Source: Alphaproteobacteria bacterium (GTDB taxonomy: Bacteria; Pseudomonadota; Alphaproteobacteria; UBA8366). Taken from it: 64,000 bases of DNA. The first letter of the stretch is position 1. The number at the start of each line of letters is the position of its first letter. The notes under the pieces are model-generated. The model saw only the letters and a list, made by a program, of their open reading frames with translations. It did no database searches and was not told the DNA's origin. Shown piece by piece: positions 24,679 to 32,860 of this stretch. A program made the position numbers and the translations under genes. The stretch lies in contig JAJFJD010000039.1 of the NCBI GenBank assembly GCA_021774335.1, positions 1 to 64,000 on the forward strand, read 5' to 3'.

Positions 24679-24972
24679 CTATTTCCGGGGAATCTTCGCG
24701 ATAAAGCGCCGGGCATCGCGCGTTTTCTGAACGCAGTTCTGATATTCACCGAACTGTTCTTGTATCTTCGCGGCGCTGATCAGGCTGGCGGCCTTGCTCC
24801 ACTCCACGGAATCGCTAAAACCGGCGGCCTTCGCTGATTTCAATTCCTTGGTCGCGGCGGAAAGGCCGGAGGCGCAACTCGGCCCCAGGCCTCGATCCGC
24901 GGCATCGCCGGCGCAGGCCGCCAAGGCGAGCGCCGTAATCGCCGCAAAAAATACGCGCGCTGGTATTGTCAT
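24679..24972 (-). CDS. Small lipoprotein of unknown function (97 aa)
   Basis: A 97-residue protein with a typical signal and lipobox 'LALAAC' placing the lipidated Cys at about residue 20. The mature part is helical, with three more cysteines ('PSCASGLS' and 'YQNCVQKT') and a Lys/Ala-rich middle. No family is recognised; helical bundles of this kind occur in periplasmic lipoproteins that bind partners. A CGGAGCG site precedes the ATG. It is convergent with the NIPSNAP gene. Confidence 0.75.
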   Translation of the reverse strand: MTIPARVFFAAITALALAACAGDAADRGLGPSCASGLSAATKELKSAKAAGFSDSVEWSKAASLISAAKIQEQFGEYQNCVQKTRDARRFIAKIPRK

Positions 24973-25027
24973 CCTGGTTCGCTCCGTCGTTTTGACTCGG
25001 TGGTGATGATAGTGCCGATGCCGATTG

Positions 25028-25765
25028 TTACTTCACCGTGCGGTCCCAAAGGTCGAAGAGCTTCGCCCAGGCTTCCTCCGCGGCGACCGGCGCATAAGGC
25101 AGCCGCTCGGAAAACAGGAACCCATGCTGGGTGCCGGGATAAACGTCGAGCGTATTCTTGGTTCCGGCTTTTTCCAAGGCGACCCGCAAGTCCGGGATAA
25201 CATGATCCGGCACCGCATGATCCGTCTCGGCAAAGGCGTAATACAGTTCGCCCTGGACCTGGTCGAGCAGCAGGTGCGGCGAATCCTCCTGATCGGTGAC
25301 GATGCCGACGCCATAACACGATGCCGCCGAGGCGAAACGTGTCGGGAACCGGGCCGCAACCGTCGTGATGTACTGCCCGCTCATGCAGTGCCCGACGCAA
25401 CTGACCGGTCCAGGCTTGGCTTTGTCCTGTGCGTCGATCCAGGCCAGCATGCCGCCCGTGTCGTCCGTGACATCGGCGTTCGTCAGGTGGTTCATCGCGG
25501 CTTTGATGACCGCCGACATGACATCGTTGCGCCGCGGCAGATCGAACCGGCAGGTCCCGAGCCGATAGTACATATCGGGCAGTAGACAGAAATAGCCGTG
25601 CTTGGCGATCCGCCGGGCCATGTTCTTCAGTTCTTCGCGATATCCCGGGGCATCCATGTACAAAATGATCGCCGGGAACGCGCCGTCCGCATCCGGACAC
25701 GCGGCGAAGGACGGCATCCGGCCGTGTTTCGTGGTCACCACCACATCTTTTTCAATTAGCGCCAT
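25028..25765 (-). CDS. Dienelactone hydrolase family protein
   Basis: The 245-residue alpha/beta hydrolase has the DLH triad layout: nucleophile Cys in 'CVGHCMSGQY' (about residue 127), Asp in 'AETDHAVPDH' (about 177) and His in 'GTQHGFLFS' (about 210). A Cys nucleophile is typical of dienelactone hydrolases, which open the lactone produced in chlorocatechol breakdown, although many members hydrolyse other esters. A strong AGGAGGGA site precedes the ATG. It lies 105 bp downstream of the zeta-like GST on the same strand and could be part of the same unit. Confidence 0.87.
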   Translation of the reverse strand: MALIEKDVVVTTKHGRMPSFAACPDADGAFPAIILYMDAPGYREELKNMARRIAKHGYFCLLPDMYYRLGTCRFDLPRRNDVMSAVIKAAMNHLTNADVTDDTGGMLAWIDAQDKAKPGPVSCVGHCMSGQYITTVAARFPTRFASAASCYGVGIVTDQEDSPHLLLDQVQGELYYAFAETDHAVPDHVIPDLRVALEKAGTKNTLDVYPGTQHGFLFSERLPYAPVAAEEAWAKLFDLWDRTVK

Positions 25766-25823
25766 TATTCCCTCCTAGTTTCCCTGTGTGCGTGTCGGAG
25801 TATGTCGCCAAAGCTTGATGGTT

Positions 25824-25848
25824 CCAACCCCAACCCCAACCCCAACCC
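25824..25848. repeat. Short hexanucleotide tandem repeat
   Basis: Four copies of CCAACC plus one extra C lie in the gap between the dienelactone hydrolase and GST genes. They are downstream of the GST stop and upstream of the hydrolase promoter. Such short repeats can vary in number by replication slippage; whether this one affects hydrolase expression is unknown. Confidence 0.7.
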
Positions 25849-25870
25849 GAATACCAACCGGCGGCCCGGC

Positions 25871-26521
25871 CTAGTACCGGTCGTCCTGCCCCACGTCTGG
25901 CTGATTTTCTGGGGCCGCGGCAATGAAAGCTGGTAAATCAAGACAGGCACTCTCGATGCTCAGTAACGTTGGCGCCGCGGACAGGTCTACGTCGCGGCGG
26001 CGCCAGTTGTAGAGCTGAGCGACGAGAAAACAGTCGCCGGCGCCCGGCGCGCCGCCATGGAGAAAGGCGCCATCGGGCCGGTCTTGCACCGCTAGATTTT
26101 CCAGTATCGACAGGCCCTCGGCGGACCAGAATTGATACCACTCGATCAAGACGTCGCGGGAGAAACGCTCGTCGATATATTCTCGGACACGTTTCTGGGT
26201 TCGTGGTTGCACGTCCCCGATGCAGGAATTCACAAAGCCACGCACTCGGACCTTGCCTGCCGGGTCGCGCGGGAACAATGGATTGTCGGGATAGGTCTCG
26301 TCGAGATATTCCGCAATATTGACGGTTTGTCCGACAACCAAGTCACCATCGACCAACGTCGGCACGAACCCGTTCGGGCTGATCCGCCGGTACGCTTCGC
26401 CATGCTGCTCATGCTCCTTGATGTTCACCGGAACGTAATCGTACGGCAGGCCTTTCACGGTGAGCAGCAGCCGCGCCCGATAGCTCGACGTGGACCGCCA
26501 GTAGTTATGTAGCTGCAGCAT
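25871..26521 (-). CDS. Zeta-class GST: maleylacetoacetate/maleylpyruvate isomerase-like
   Basis: The 216-residue protein has the zeta-class N-terminal pattern 'LHNYWRSTSSYRARLLLTVKGLPYDYVPVNI', then 'NGFVPTLVDGDLVVGQTVNIAEYLDETYP'. Zeta GSTs cis-trans isomerise maleyl intermediates of tyrosine or gentisate breakdown. The usual SSC motif reads STS here, so the conserved Cys is Ser, as in some bacterial maleylpyruvate isomerases. The C-terminal domain carries the 'HGGAPGAGDCFLVAQLYNW' helix. A CGGAGGC site precedes the ATG. It is divergent from the TauD gene at 26661 and upstream of the dienelactone hydrolase. Confidence 0.82.
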   Translation of the reverse strand: MLQLHNYWRSTSSYRARLLLTVKGLPYDYVPVNIKEHEQHGEAYRRISPNGFVPTLVDGDLVVGQTVNIAEYLDETYPDNPLFPRDPAGKVRVRGFVNSCIGDVQPRTQKRVREYIDERFSRDVLIEWYQFWSAEGLSILENLAVQDRPDGAFLHGGAPGAGDCFLVAQLYNWRRRDVDLSAAPTLLSIESACLDLPAFIAAAPENQPDVGQDDRY

Positions 26522-26660
26522 ATTGCCTCCGTGCCCGATCTTCTTCCGGATGGTCTAGCGTTGCATAGAGTCCCGAACATTCTCAAATTTGACACCGCCG
26601 CGCAGGTCATGCGTTAACGGAAAGACGGATATCCGCATCGAACCCCATTGGAGGAAGCGC

Positions 26661-27536
26661 ATGTCTGACACAATGGAAATCCAGAACACAGACGGCCCGA
26701 TCGGCGCCGCGATCACCGGTATCGACTTGTCCGCGGCGATCGACGATCAGATCTTTGCCCGTATCGAGCAGAGCCTGAACGACCGAGCGGTCATCGTCAT
26801 ACGGAACCAGAACCTGACGCCGGATCAGTTAGCTGCTTTCTCGCGCCGGTTCGGCTTGCTTCAGGTAAATGTGCGCGCCGAAGCGAATAGCGGTCAATCG
26901 CCCGAGGTCTTCTGGGTCTCGAACGTGATGAAGGACGGCAAACCGCTGGGGTCCCACGATGCCGGCCGGTATTGGCATTCGGACCTTTGCTACCTGGAGA
27001 AACCGAGCAAGGTAACCCTGCTGAATTCCTTGGAGGTGCCCGGGAAGAACGGCGAGACCTATGGCGATACACTGTTTGCCGGCGCGGCCGCTGCCTACGA
27101 CGCTCTCTCGGACGACATGAAAAAGCGCCTCGACGGGCTGAAAGCGGCGAACGGCTACCGCTACATGTGGAACAAGAAGGCGCACGAGTTCGGCAAGCGT
27201 CCGGTGCTCAGCGAGGAAGAACTCCTGAAATATCCGCCGGATGCCCTGCATCCGATCGTTCGCACTCATCCGGACACAGGCCAAAAGTGCCTGTATGTCT
27301 GCTACGGCTACACGCATGAAATCGTCGGAATGGACAAATCGGAAAGCGATGCGTTGTTGGCGGAACTGTTCGATCACGTTGTGGACCCGGCATTCCTGTA
27401 CCGCCACAAATGGCAGGTCGGCGATCTGCTGATTTGGGACAACTGCGCCGTGCAGCACAAGGCGACATTCGATTACGACACCTCGCTGCGCCGGGTCATG
27501 CAGCGATGCACCGTTGAAGGGTCGGTACCCTATTAA
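26661..27536 (+). CDS. TauD/TfdA-family Fe(II)/2-oxoglutarate dioxygenase, third copy
   Basis: The 291-residue enzyme shows the iron ligands H106-S-D108 in RYWHSDL and H266 in 'CAVQHKATFDYD', with Arg 281 15 residues later for 2-oxoglutarate. The N-terminal 'GAAITGIDLS' and 'RAVIVIRNQNLTPDQLAAFSRRFG' are typical of the family. It differs in detail from the copies at 4432 and 20845, so a different substrate is likely. The ATG follows GGAGGAAGCGC. It is transcribed alone, divergent from the zeta-like GST. Confidence 0.9.
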   Translation: MSDTMEIQNTDGPIGAAITGIDLSAAIDDQIFARIEQSLNDRAVIVIRNQNLTPDQLAAFSRRFGLLQVNVRAEANSGQSPEVFWVSNVMKDGKPLGSHDAGRYWHSDLCYLEKPSKVTLLNSLEVPGKNGETYGDTLFAGAAAAYDALSDDMKKRLDGLKAANGYRYMWNKKAHEFGKRPVLSEEELLKYPPDALHPIVRTHPDTGQKCLYVCYGYTHEIVGMDKSESDALLAELFDHVVDPAFLYRHKWQVGDLLIWDNCAVQHKATFDYDTSLRRVMQRCTVEGSVPY

Positions 27537-27639
27537 GTCGATGCTTGGCTCACTACGTAAGCGGGTACCGTCGGACATAAAATTCAATTTATTTTAAGAT
27601 ACATCTGATATTGTGAGTGGATTAGGGGACCGCAAATCG

Positions 27640-28134
27640 ATGCCGGGTGTGACGCCGCACGACGAGTCTAAGCCAACCGCACAATCTGACGCCATTCCTG
27701 AGGAATGCCACCCCTTGGTGTCGGATATGGCCGCCTATTGGCGCTCGATCCATCCCGCGAACGGCATTCCAGGGCGTCGGCATTTCGATCCGGTCGATAT
27801 TCCAACGTTGCTCTCGAATATTCGTCTCGTCGACGTTCACGGTCGTCCGCCGCGCTTCCTCGCGCGGCTGGTCGGCACGAAACTGGTCGATCTGCATGGC
27901 TTCGACTACACCGGGCTATGGCTGGAAGATGCCTACGCCAACTTCGAGGATTCGGGAACGCATCTCGGCTTGCTCGCGGCCGTATCGTCGTGCAAGCCGG
28001 ACTGGCGTCGAGGGCAACCACTCCTCTCCGAGGGCAAGGACTTCATTCATATTGAACGCCTCAATTTGCCGTTCGCAACCGACGGCGAGACGGTCGATAT
28101 GGTGCTCTCGTATATTATGGTCCTGCCGGCCTAA
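27640..28134 (+). CDS. PAS_5-domain protein
   Basis: The 164-residue protein contains the PAS_5 pattern common in alphaproteobacteria: 'LVSDMAAYWRSIHPANGIPGRRHFDPVDIPTLLSNIRLVDVHGRPPRFLARLVGTKLVDLHGFDYTG', shown here only to about residue 115. These stand-alone PAS proteins are probable sensors with unknown partners. The ATG at 27640 with AGGGGA upstream is preferred over GTG 27613. Its stop overlaps by 4 bp the stop of the convergent molybdenum hydroxylase gene. Confidence 0.82.
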   Translation: MPGVTPHDESKPTAQSDAIPEECHPLVSDMAAYWRSIHPANGIPGRRHFDPVDIPTLLSNIRLVDVHGRPPRFLARLVGTKLVDLHGFDYTGLWLEDAYANFEDSGTHLGLLAAVSSCKPDWRRGQPLLSEGKDFIHIERLNLPFATDGETVDMVLSYIMVLPA

Positions 28135-30455
28135 CGGGCCATCGAGAGCGCCCGCCAGATACGTTCCGGCGTCGCGGGCATGTCCAGATGCGCCACTCCA
28201 TACTCGCTTAGCGCATCAAGAATGGCATTCATAAGGGCCGCCGGAGCGCCGGTCGTGCCGCCCTCGCCTGCACCCTTTATTCCCATAAGGTTGTTCGTCG
28301 ATGGCACTTCGTTATGCAGCAGTCGAAAATACGGGACATCGTCTGCCCGCGGCATCGCGTAATCCATGAACGAGCCGGTCAGCAACTGCCCGGCGGAATC
28401 GTGTCGGCAGCATTCCAGAACAGCCTGACCGATGCCCTGGACAAGCCCGCCTTGCGTTTGACCATCAACCAGCAAGGGATTGATCACCCGGCCCACGTCA
28501 TCGACGCCGGTATACCGCACGATTTCCACCGTCCCGGTATCCGGATCGATTTCCACCTCTGCGATATGGCATCCGTTGGGATAGGCTGGCATCGGAACAT
28601 CGATATCCGAGACCGCGGCCAATACGCCTTGTAAATCTTTCGGCAAACCAGTTGTGCCGTCGGCGGCCGCCTTGGCGGCATCGAACAGCGAAAGCGCCTT
28701 GTCCGTACCCGATACCTGAAAGCGCCCATCGGTAAACGAGATATCCTCGGCCGCGGCCTCCAGGACATGTGCTGCAATCTGTTTTCCCTTGTCGATAATC
28801 TCGTCCGATGTTTGACGGAACAATTGCCCGGCCAGCCGCATGGATCGGGACGAATGGGAGCCGGAGCCCTCGGCCACAAATGCAGTATCGCCCGTCCGCA
28901 GCCGAACGGCGTCGAAGGGAACGCCCAGGAAATCCACGGCGAGCTGCGCAAAACTCGTTTCATGGCCCTGGCCGCTGGCCTGCGTGCCAATGACCAGATC
29001 CACGATACCGTCCGGCAGGATCGTCATTTCGGCTCGTTCGACCGGCCAGCCCGTCGCCGTCTCGATATAGTTGGCGATTCCAATACCGCGCAGCTTCCCG
29101 CGGTTCCGGCTTTCATCCCGGCGCTTGGGGTACTCGTCCCAGTCGGCGTCGCCAAGCGCCATATCCATGCTGTGCCCGAACTTGCCGGTGTCATAGGTGA
29201 CGCCCATCGCGTTCGTGTAGGGCAGCGCTGCGTCGGGAATTAGATTGCGGTGCCGCAAGGATACCGGATCGATTTCCAATTCCTTGGCTGCGATGTCGAT
29301 CAGACGTTCGATTACAAAAATCGCCTCCGGCCGCCCCGCCCCGCGGTAGGCGGTGACCGGCGCGGTGTTCGTGAATACACCGCGGGTCACGACATAGGCA
29401 TGCGGGATGTCGTACAGGTTCGTCGTTACGGTTGGGCCCCGTGCGATCGGGACGAAAGACACGTTGTGTGATCCCAGATTGCCGGTGTTCTCGGTCCGAA
29501 TGGCCAGAAAGTTGCCCTCTCCATCGAGCGCCAGTTCCGCCTTCGTCACCAGATCGCGGCCAGAATAATCGCTCAGGAAGCAGTCGCTGCGTGTCGCGGT
29601 CCACTTGACTGGCAGGCCCAGCCGCCTCGCCGCCCAAACCACGAGGGTGAATTCCGAGTAGAGATGATTGCGGGTGCCGTATCCACCGCCGACATCCTCG
29701 GACACCACCCGAATGTCGGACGGGTCAGCGTTGAAAACATGCGCCAATTCACGCTGGAATCGGTTCACGCCCTGACTGCCGGTCAGGAGAAGTATCTTTC
29801 CGGTTTCGGCGTCGTAATCGCCGATCGCCGCGCGCGGTTCCATGGGGACGCCGGTGACGCGATTGTTCACGATCTCCAACTGCACGGTATGCGCCGCGGC
29901 CTCGAAGGCCGCCGCGACAGCAGCCGCGTCGCCTTTAACATCATCGACGCAGAGGTTGTGACCCAATCCGTCCCACAGCACCGGTGCATCGTCATCGAGG
30001 GACGCAAGAATGCCGGTGACCGCAGACAGCGGCGCATAGTCGACGACGACCTGCTCTGCGGCATCCAATGCCTGCGCGGCGGTGTCCGCGATGACCACGG
30101 CGACAATCTCGCCGATATGCCGGACCTTTTCGGTCACGATCGGGTAGAGCGGCGTGAGGTGGATCGGCGATCCGTCGCGGTTTTTGAGTTCGACATCTTT
30201 CGGATTGCCGCCCGCCGGCATCGGATTTAGCCCGTCATCCAGATAATCCACGCCGGTGAGCGCTTCCCGAACGCCAGGGGCCGATAGTGCTGGCTGCAAA
30301 TCGATGTGGCGAATTTCCGCGTGGGCATGCGGCGACCGCACGAAGGCGGCGTAGCGTTGGCCGTCGACGCTACGATCATCGGAGAACCGGCCGCGCCCCG
30401 TCAGAAGCCGATAATCCTCGATCCGGCGAACGCCCGCTCCGATGCCGTTTTGCAT
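28131..30455 (-). CDS. Xanthine dehydrogenase family, molybdopterin-binding (large) subunit, form II
   Basis: The 774-residue protein is a molybdenum hydroxylase large subunit. The substrate-pocket motif AYRGAGR at 369-375 marks form II ('CoxL-like') rather than the AYRCSFR of true CO dehydrogenase. The catalytic Glu is E731 in 'GAGEGG'. Molybdopterin contacts such as 'EDVGGGYGTRN' and 'QGHETSFAQ' are present. Enzymes of this family hydroxylate N-heterocycles or aldehydes and need a 2Fe-2S subunit and an FAD subunit, but neither gene is adjacent, so this subunit is orphaned here. ATG 30455 follows GAAGGACC. It is divergent from the amidohydrolase gene. Confidence 0.9.
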   Translation of the reverse strand: MQNGIGAGVRRIEDYRLLTGRGRFSDDRSVDGQRYAAFVRSPHAHAEIRHIDLQPALSAPGVREALTGVDYLDDGLNPMPAGGNPKDVELKNRDGSPIHLTPLYPIVTEKVRHIGEIVAVVIADTAAQALDAAEQVVVDYAPLSAVTGILASLDDDAPVLWDGLGHNLCVDDVKGDAAAVAAAFEAAAHTVQLEIVNNRVTGVPMEPRAAIGDYDAETGKILLLTGSQGVNRFQRELAHVFNADPSDIRVVSEDVGGGYGTRNHLYSEFTLVVWAARRLGLPVKWTATRSDCFLSDYSGRDLVTKAELALDGEGNFLAIRTENTGNLGSHNVSFVPIARGPTVTTNLYDIPHAYVVTRGVFTNTAPVTAYRGAGRPEAIFVIERLIDIAAKELEIDPVSLRHRNLIPDAALPYTNAMGVTYDTGKFGHSMDMALGDADWDEYPKRRDESRNRGKLRGIGIANYIETATGWPVERAEMTILPDGIVDLVIGTQASGQGHETSFAQLAVDFLGVPFDAVRLRTGDTAFVAEGSGSHSSRSMRLAGQLFRQTSDEIIDKGKQIAAHVLEAAAEDISFTDGRFQVSGTDKALSLFDAAKAAADGTTGLPKDLQGVLAAVSDIDVPMPAYPNGCHIAEVEIDPDTGTVEIVRYTGVDDVGRVINPLLVDGQTQGGLVQGIGQAVLECCRHDSAGQLLTGSFMDYAMPRADDVPYFRLLHNEVPSTNNLMGIKGAGEGGTTGAPAALMNAILDALSEYGVAHLDMPATPERIWRALSMAR

Positions 30456-30543
30456 GCTCGGTCCTTCAACTTTATTGTTTTGCGTATCGTAGCATCGGAG
30501 GGGCATCATCCTCCAAACGCCACCTGATCCAGAAAGGTCCGCC

Positions 30544-31572
30544 ATGCCGTCCAAGGGCACGAACCACGATTGGCTCATCCAATATGACGAAGAAACGCTC
30601 GAGCCGGATCTGCCGATCTGCGACCCGCACCATCATTTGTGGGATTTCAGATTCGAGCGAACCTCACCACGGTATATGTTGGACGAGATACTGGAGGACT
30701 TGAACAGCGGACATAACATCACGTCGACGGTCTTCATCGAATGCGGCGCGATGTACAAGCCCGACGGACCGGAAGAGCTGCGGGTTGTCGGCGAGACGGA
30801 ATTCGTGAACGGCATCGCGGCGATGAGCGCTTCCGGCGAGTACGGACCGCAACGCGTCGCCGCCGGGATCATCAGTACGGCGGACATGTCGCTCGGTGCC
30901 GCGGTCGGTGATGTGCTCGACGCTCATATCGCGGCCGGTGGCGGACGATTCCGCGGCATCCGCTGCAGCGCGACCTGGGAAGCAAGCGACACGATCAAAA
31001 ATGGGCGGTGGCCCTACGGGCCGCATGCCCACCTCGACCCGAGATACCGCGAAGGCGTTGCTGAGTTGGTCAAACGCGATCTTTCGATGGAAGGCTGGTG
31101 CTATCACCCGCAAATGCCGGAACTGATCGACTTGGCCAAGGCATGCCCGGACGTGACCATCATTCTCGACCACTTCGGCGGACCGCTTGGGATAGGTCCT
31201 TACGAAGGCCGCCGGGACGAGATCTTCGAGGAATGGAAGGGCTACATCGCCGATATCGCTCAATGTGAGAACGTTGTGGCGAAACTGGGTGGGCTGAACA
31301 TGGACTACAATGGGTTCGGCTGGGAACACCGTCCGAAACCGCCCACGAGCGAAGAACTTCTCGAGGCGACCCGGCCCTATTTCGAATACACGATCGAGCA
31401 TTTCGGTGTGGACCGGTGCCTGTTCGAGTCCAATTTCCCGGTCGACAAGCTGAGTTGCGGCTATAACGTGCTGTGGAATTCGTTCAAGCGGCTGACCGCC
31501 AACTATTCCGCCGACGAGAAGGCAAAACTTTACCACGACAACGCGACGCGGATTTACCGTTTGGACGTGTAG
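30544..31572 (+). CDS. Amidohydrolase-family (PF04909-like) metal-dependent hydrolase
   Basis: The 342-residue TIM-barrel enzyme has metal-binding 'ICDPHHHLWDF' near residue 28 (HxH), a His in 'EGWCYHPQM', 'IILDHFGGP' (His on a later strand) and the C-terminal Asp/Asn region 'CLFESNFPVDK'. This is the amidohydrolase 2 group, which includes lactonases and decarboxylases for aromatic and sugar-acid intermediates. A GAAAGGTCCGCC site precedes the ATG. It is divergent from the molybdenum hydroxylase, 88 bp apart, so the two could share control and a pathway. Confidence 0.88.
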   Translation: MPSKGTNHDWLIQYDEETLEPDLPICDPHHHLWDFRFERTSPRYMLDEILEDLNSGHNITSTVFIECGAMYKPDGPEELRVVGETEFVNGIAAMSASGEYGPQRVAAGIISTADMSLGAAVGDVLDAHIAAGGGRFRGIRCSATWEASDTIKNGRWPYGPHAHLDPRYREGVAELVKRDLSMEGWCYHPQMPELIDLAKACPDVTIILDHFGGPLGIGPYEGRRDEIFEEWKGYIADIAQCENVVAKLGGLNMDYNGFGWEHRPKPPTSEELLEATRPYFEYTIEHFGVDRCLFESNFPVDKLSCGYNVLWNSFKRLTANYSADEKAKLYHDNATRIYRLDV

Positions 31573-31738
31573 GCGGTAAGCATATGGTGGTATGCAAAAC
31601 CGGGATTTAGCGTTGGATCGGCCGCTCGCCCAATTGCGGTAACCATGTAATTATTTGTTTTTAAATGATTATCTTAAATTTTTAGACGTGCTGGTAACGT
31701 TAAATTTTTGTCAACGACCATGCGGTACCGTGTCGCTC

Positions 31739-32053
31739 ATGTCCGATCCGTTAGGAAAATTAGACGATCTCATCTCGGTCCTGAAGGGGGAGCGCGACGA
31801 ACGCCGCCGGCACAAGCGGGTAAGGGCGTTGAAGCGTACGCGCATCCATTTCGGCGATCCCTCTGAGACCATGCGATGCTTCGTGGCTGATTTGTCCGCG
31901 ACTGGCGCGCGTCTCCGTCCAGCCGATGCTCCGAAGCTACCGGACAACTTCGAGCTTGAGCTCGAGCATGACCTCTTCCTACGATGTGCGGTGCAATTCC
32001 GTAGCGACGACGAACTCGGCGTCTCCTTCGAGATATCGGCCAAGTCCGGATAA
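31739..32053 (+). CDS. PilZ-domain protein
   Basis: The 104-residue protein has the cyclic-di-GMP-binding signature of PilZ domains: RRRHKRV (RxxxR) at about 23-29 and DLSATGARL (D-x-S-x-x-G) at about 50-58. It is probably a stand-alone c-di-GMP effector. It could act in the same signalling network as the HD-GYP protein at 2433, although the genes are 28 kb apart. The ATG at 31739 starts just before the domain; the frame extends upstream without conserved sequence. Confidence 0.85.
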   Translation: MSDPLGKLDDLISVLKGERDERRRHKRVRALKRTRIHFGDPSETMRCFVADLSATGARLRPADAPKLPDNFELELEHDLFLRCAVQFRSDDELGVSFEISAKSG

Positions 32054-32231
32054 ACGCGGTACCGGTCGCCCTAATTCCGACCTGTTTCGCCGTTATGAGA
32101 AGTCCTAACACCTTCGATGGCTAACCTGTGGCGACTGCTGTTTGCTCTGTGAACAGGTAGGTTGGGCCATGCGCCGGAGAAGCAAAGCGCGTATGATATC
32201 CAGGCCCAAATTGACTAAAGGATATTCCGTT

Positions 32232-32639
32232 ATGAGGAAAATATTCCCGGCTGGAAAATTGCTAGGTGCCTTGGTCGCTATATCGTCATTGCTCATGATT
32301 GCTGGTTGCGGTGAGGAGAACGCGGCGGACAAGGCCAGCAGCGCGTCGGCGTCGACGGTTTCTTCGACCCAGGATTCGCTCAAAGCCGCAGGTGAAAAAG
32401 CCAAGGAAGCTGCGTCGCAGGCTGGACAAGCATTGAAAGAAGCTGGAAAGAAAGCATTGGAAGCGAGCAAGGAAGCCGCGCAACAAGCCGGCAGTTCGCT
32501 CAAAGACGCAGGCGAAAAAGCCGGCAATTCGCTCAAAGACGCCGGCGAAAAAGCCGTCGACTATTCGAAGGATGCCGCAGCGAAAGCGGGCGACGCCCTG
32601 CAGGACACGGGATCTAAAATTCGCGAAGCCGTTAAATAG
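32232..32639 (+). CDS. Lipoprotein with Ala/Lys-rich amphipathic helical repeats
   Basis: The 135-residue protein has a signal peptide with lipobox 'MIAGC' at about residue 26, then a Ser-rich linker and about 95 residues of Ala/Lys/Glu/Gly helix in an 11-residue periodicity (for example SSLKDAGEKAG then NSLKDAGEKAV). This pattern resembles LEA-like or apolipoprotein-like amphipathic helices that coat membranes or guard against drying. Two 33-bp near-identical DNA repeats encode part of it. The ATG at 32232 is preferred because the signal begins there. No partner gene. A strong terminator follows at 32816. Confidence 0.72.
   Translation: MRKIFPAGKLLGALVAISSLLMIAGCGEENAADKASSASASTVSSTQDSLKAAGEKAKEAASQAGQALKEAGKKALEASKEAAQQAGSSLKDAGEKAGNSLKDAGEKAVDYSKDAAAKAGDALQDTGSKIREAVK
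32487..32552 (+). repeat. Two 33-bp direct repeats inside the lipoprotein gene
   Basis: The units at 32487-32519 and 32520-32552 differ at only two positions and encode consecutive 11-residue helical repeats. The high DNA identity suggests recent duplication, and the copy number may vary between strains. Confidence 0.8.
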
Positions 32640-32815
32640 ATTCGCACCCGATCGTGTCTGCGAATTGGAGATATCCCAGGTTTATCCCCAGAAATTTGCA
32701 CAGCGTCGACACGATAACTGATTAAGTTTTCGACCGAGAAGTCAGCGAACGCATCCATTAACGTTATCCACCGGCCCAATTGCAATCGCGCGATGGATAA
32801 CTGCGCCGCCAAGTT

Positions 32816-32851
32816 AAAGCGCCCCGGTCCTTACATCGACCGGGGCGCTTT
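32816..32851. terminator. Bidirectional terminator
   Basis: A perfect 14-bp stem (AAAGCGCCCCGGTC with GACCGGGGCGCTTT) around an 8-base loop lies between the convergent lipoprotein and methyltransferase genes. The A/T-rich ends give a U-tract in both directions. Confidence 0.88.
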
Positions 32852-32860
32852 ATATAAAAG

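Noticed and set aside
28131..30455. Aerobic CO dehydrogenase large subunit
   Set aside because: The active-site motif is AYRGAGR, not the AYRCSFR needed for CO oxidation.
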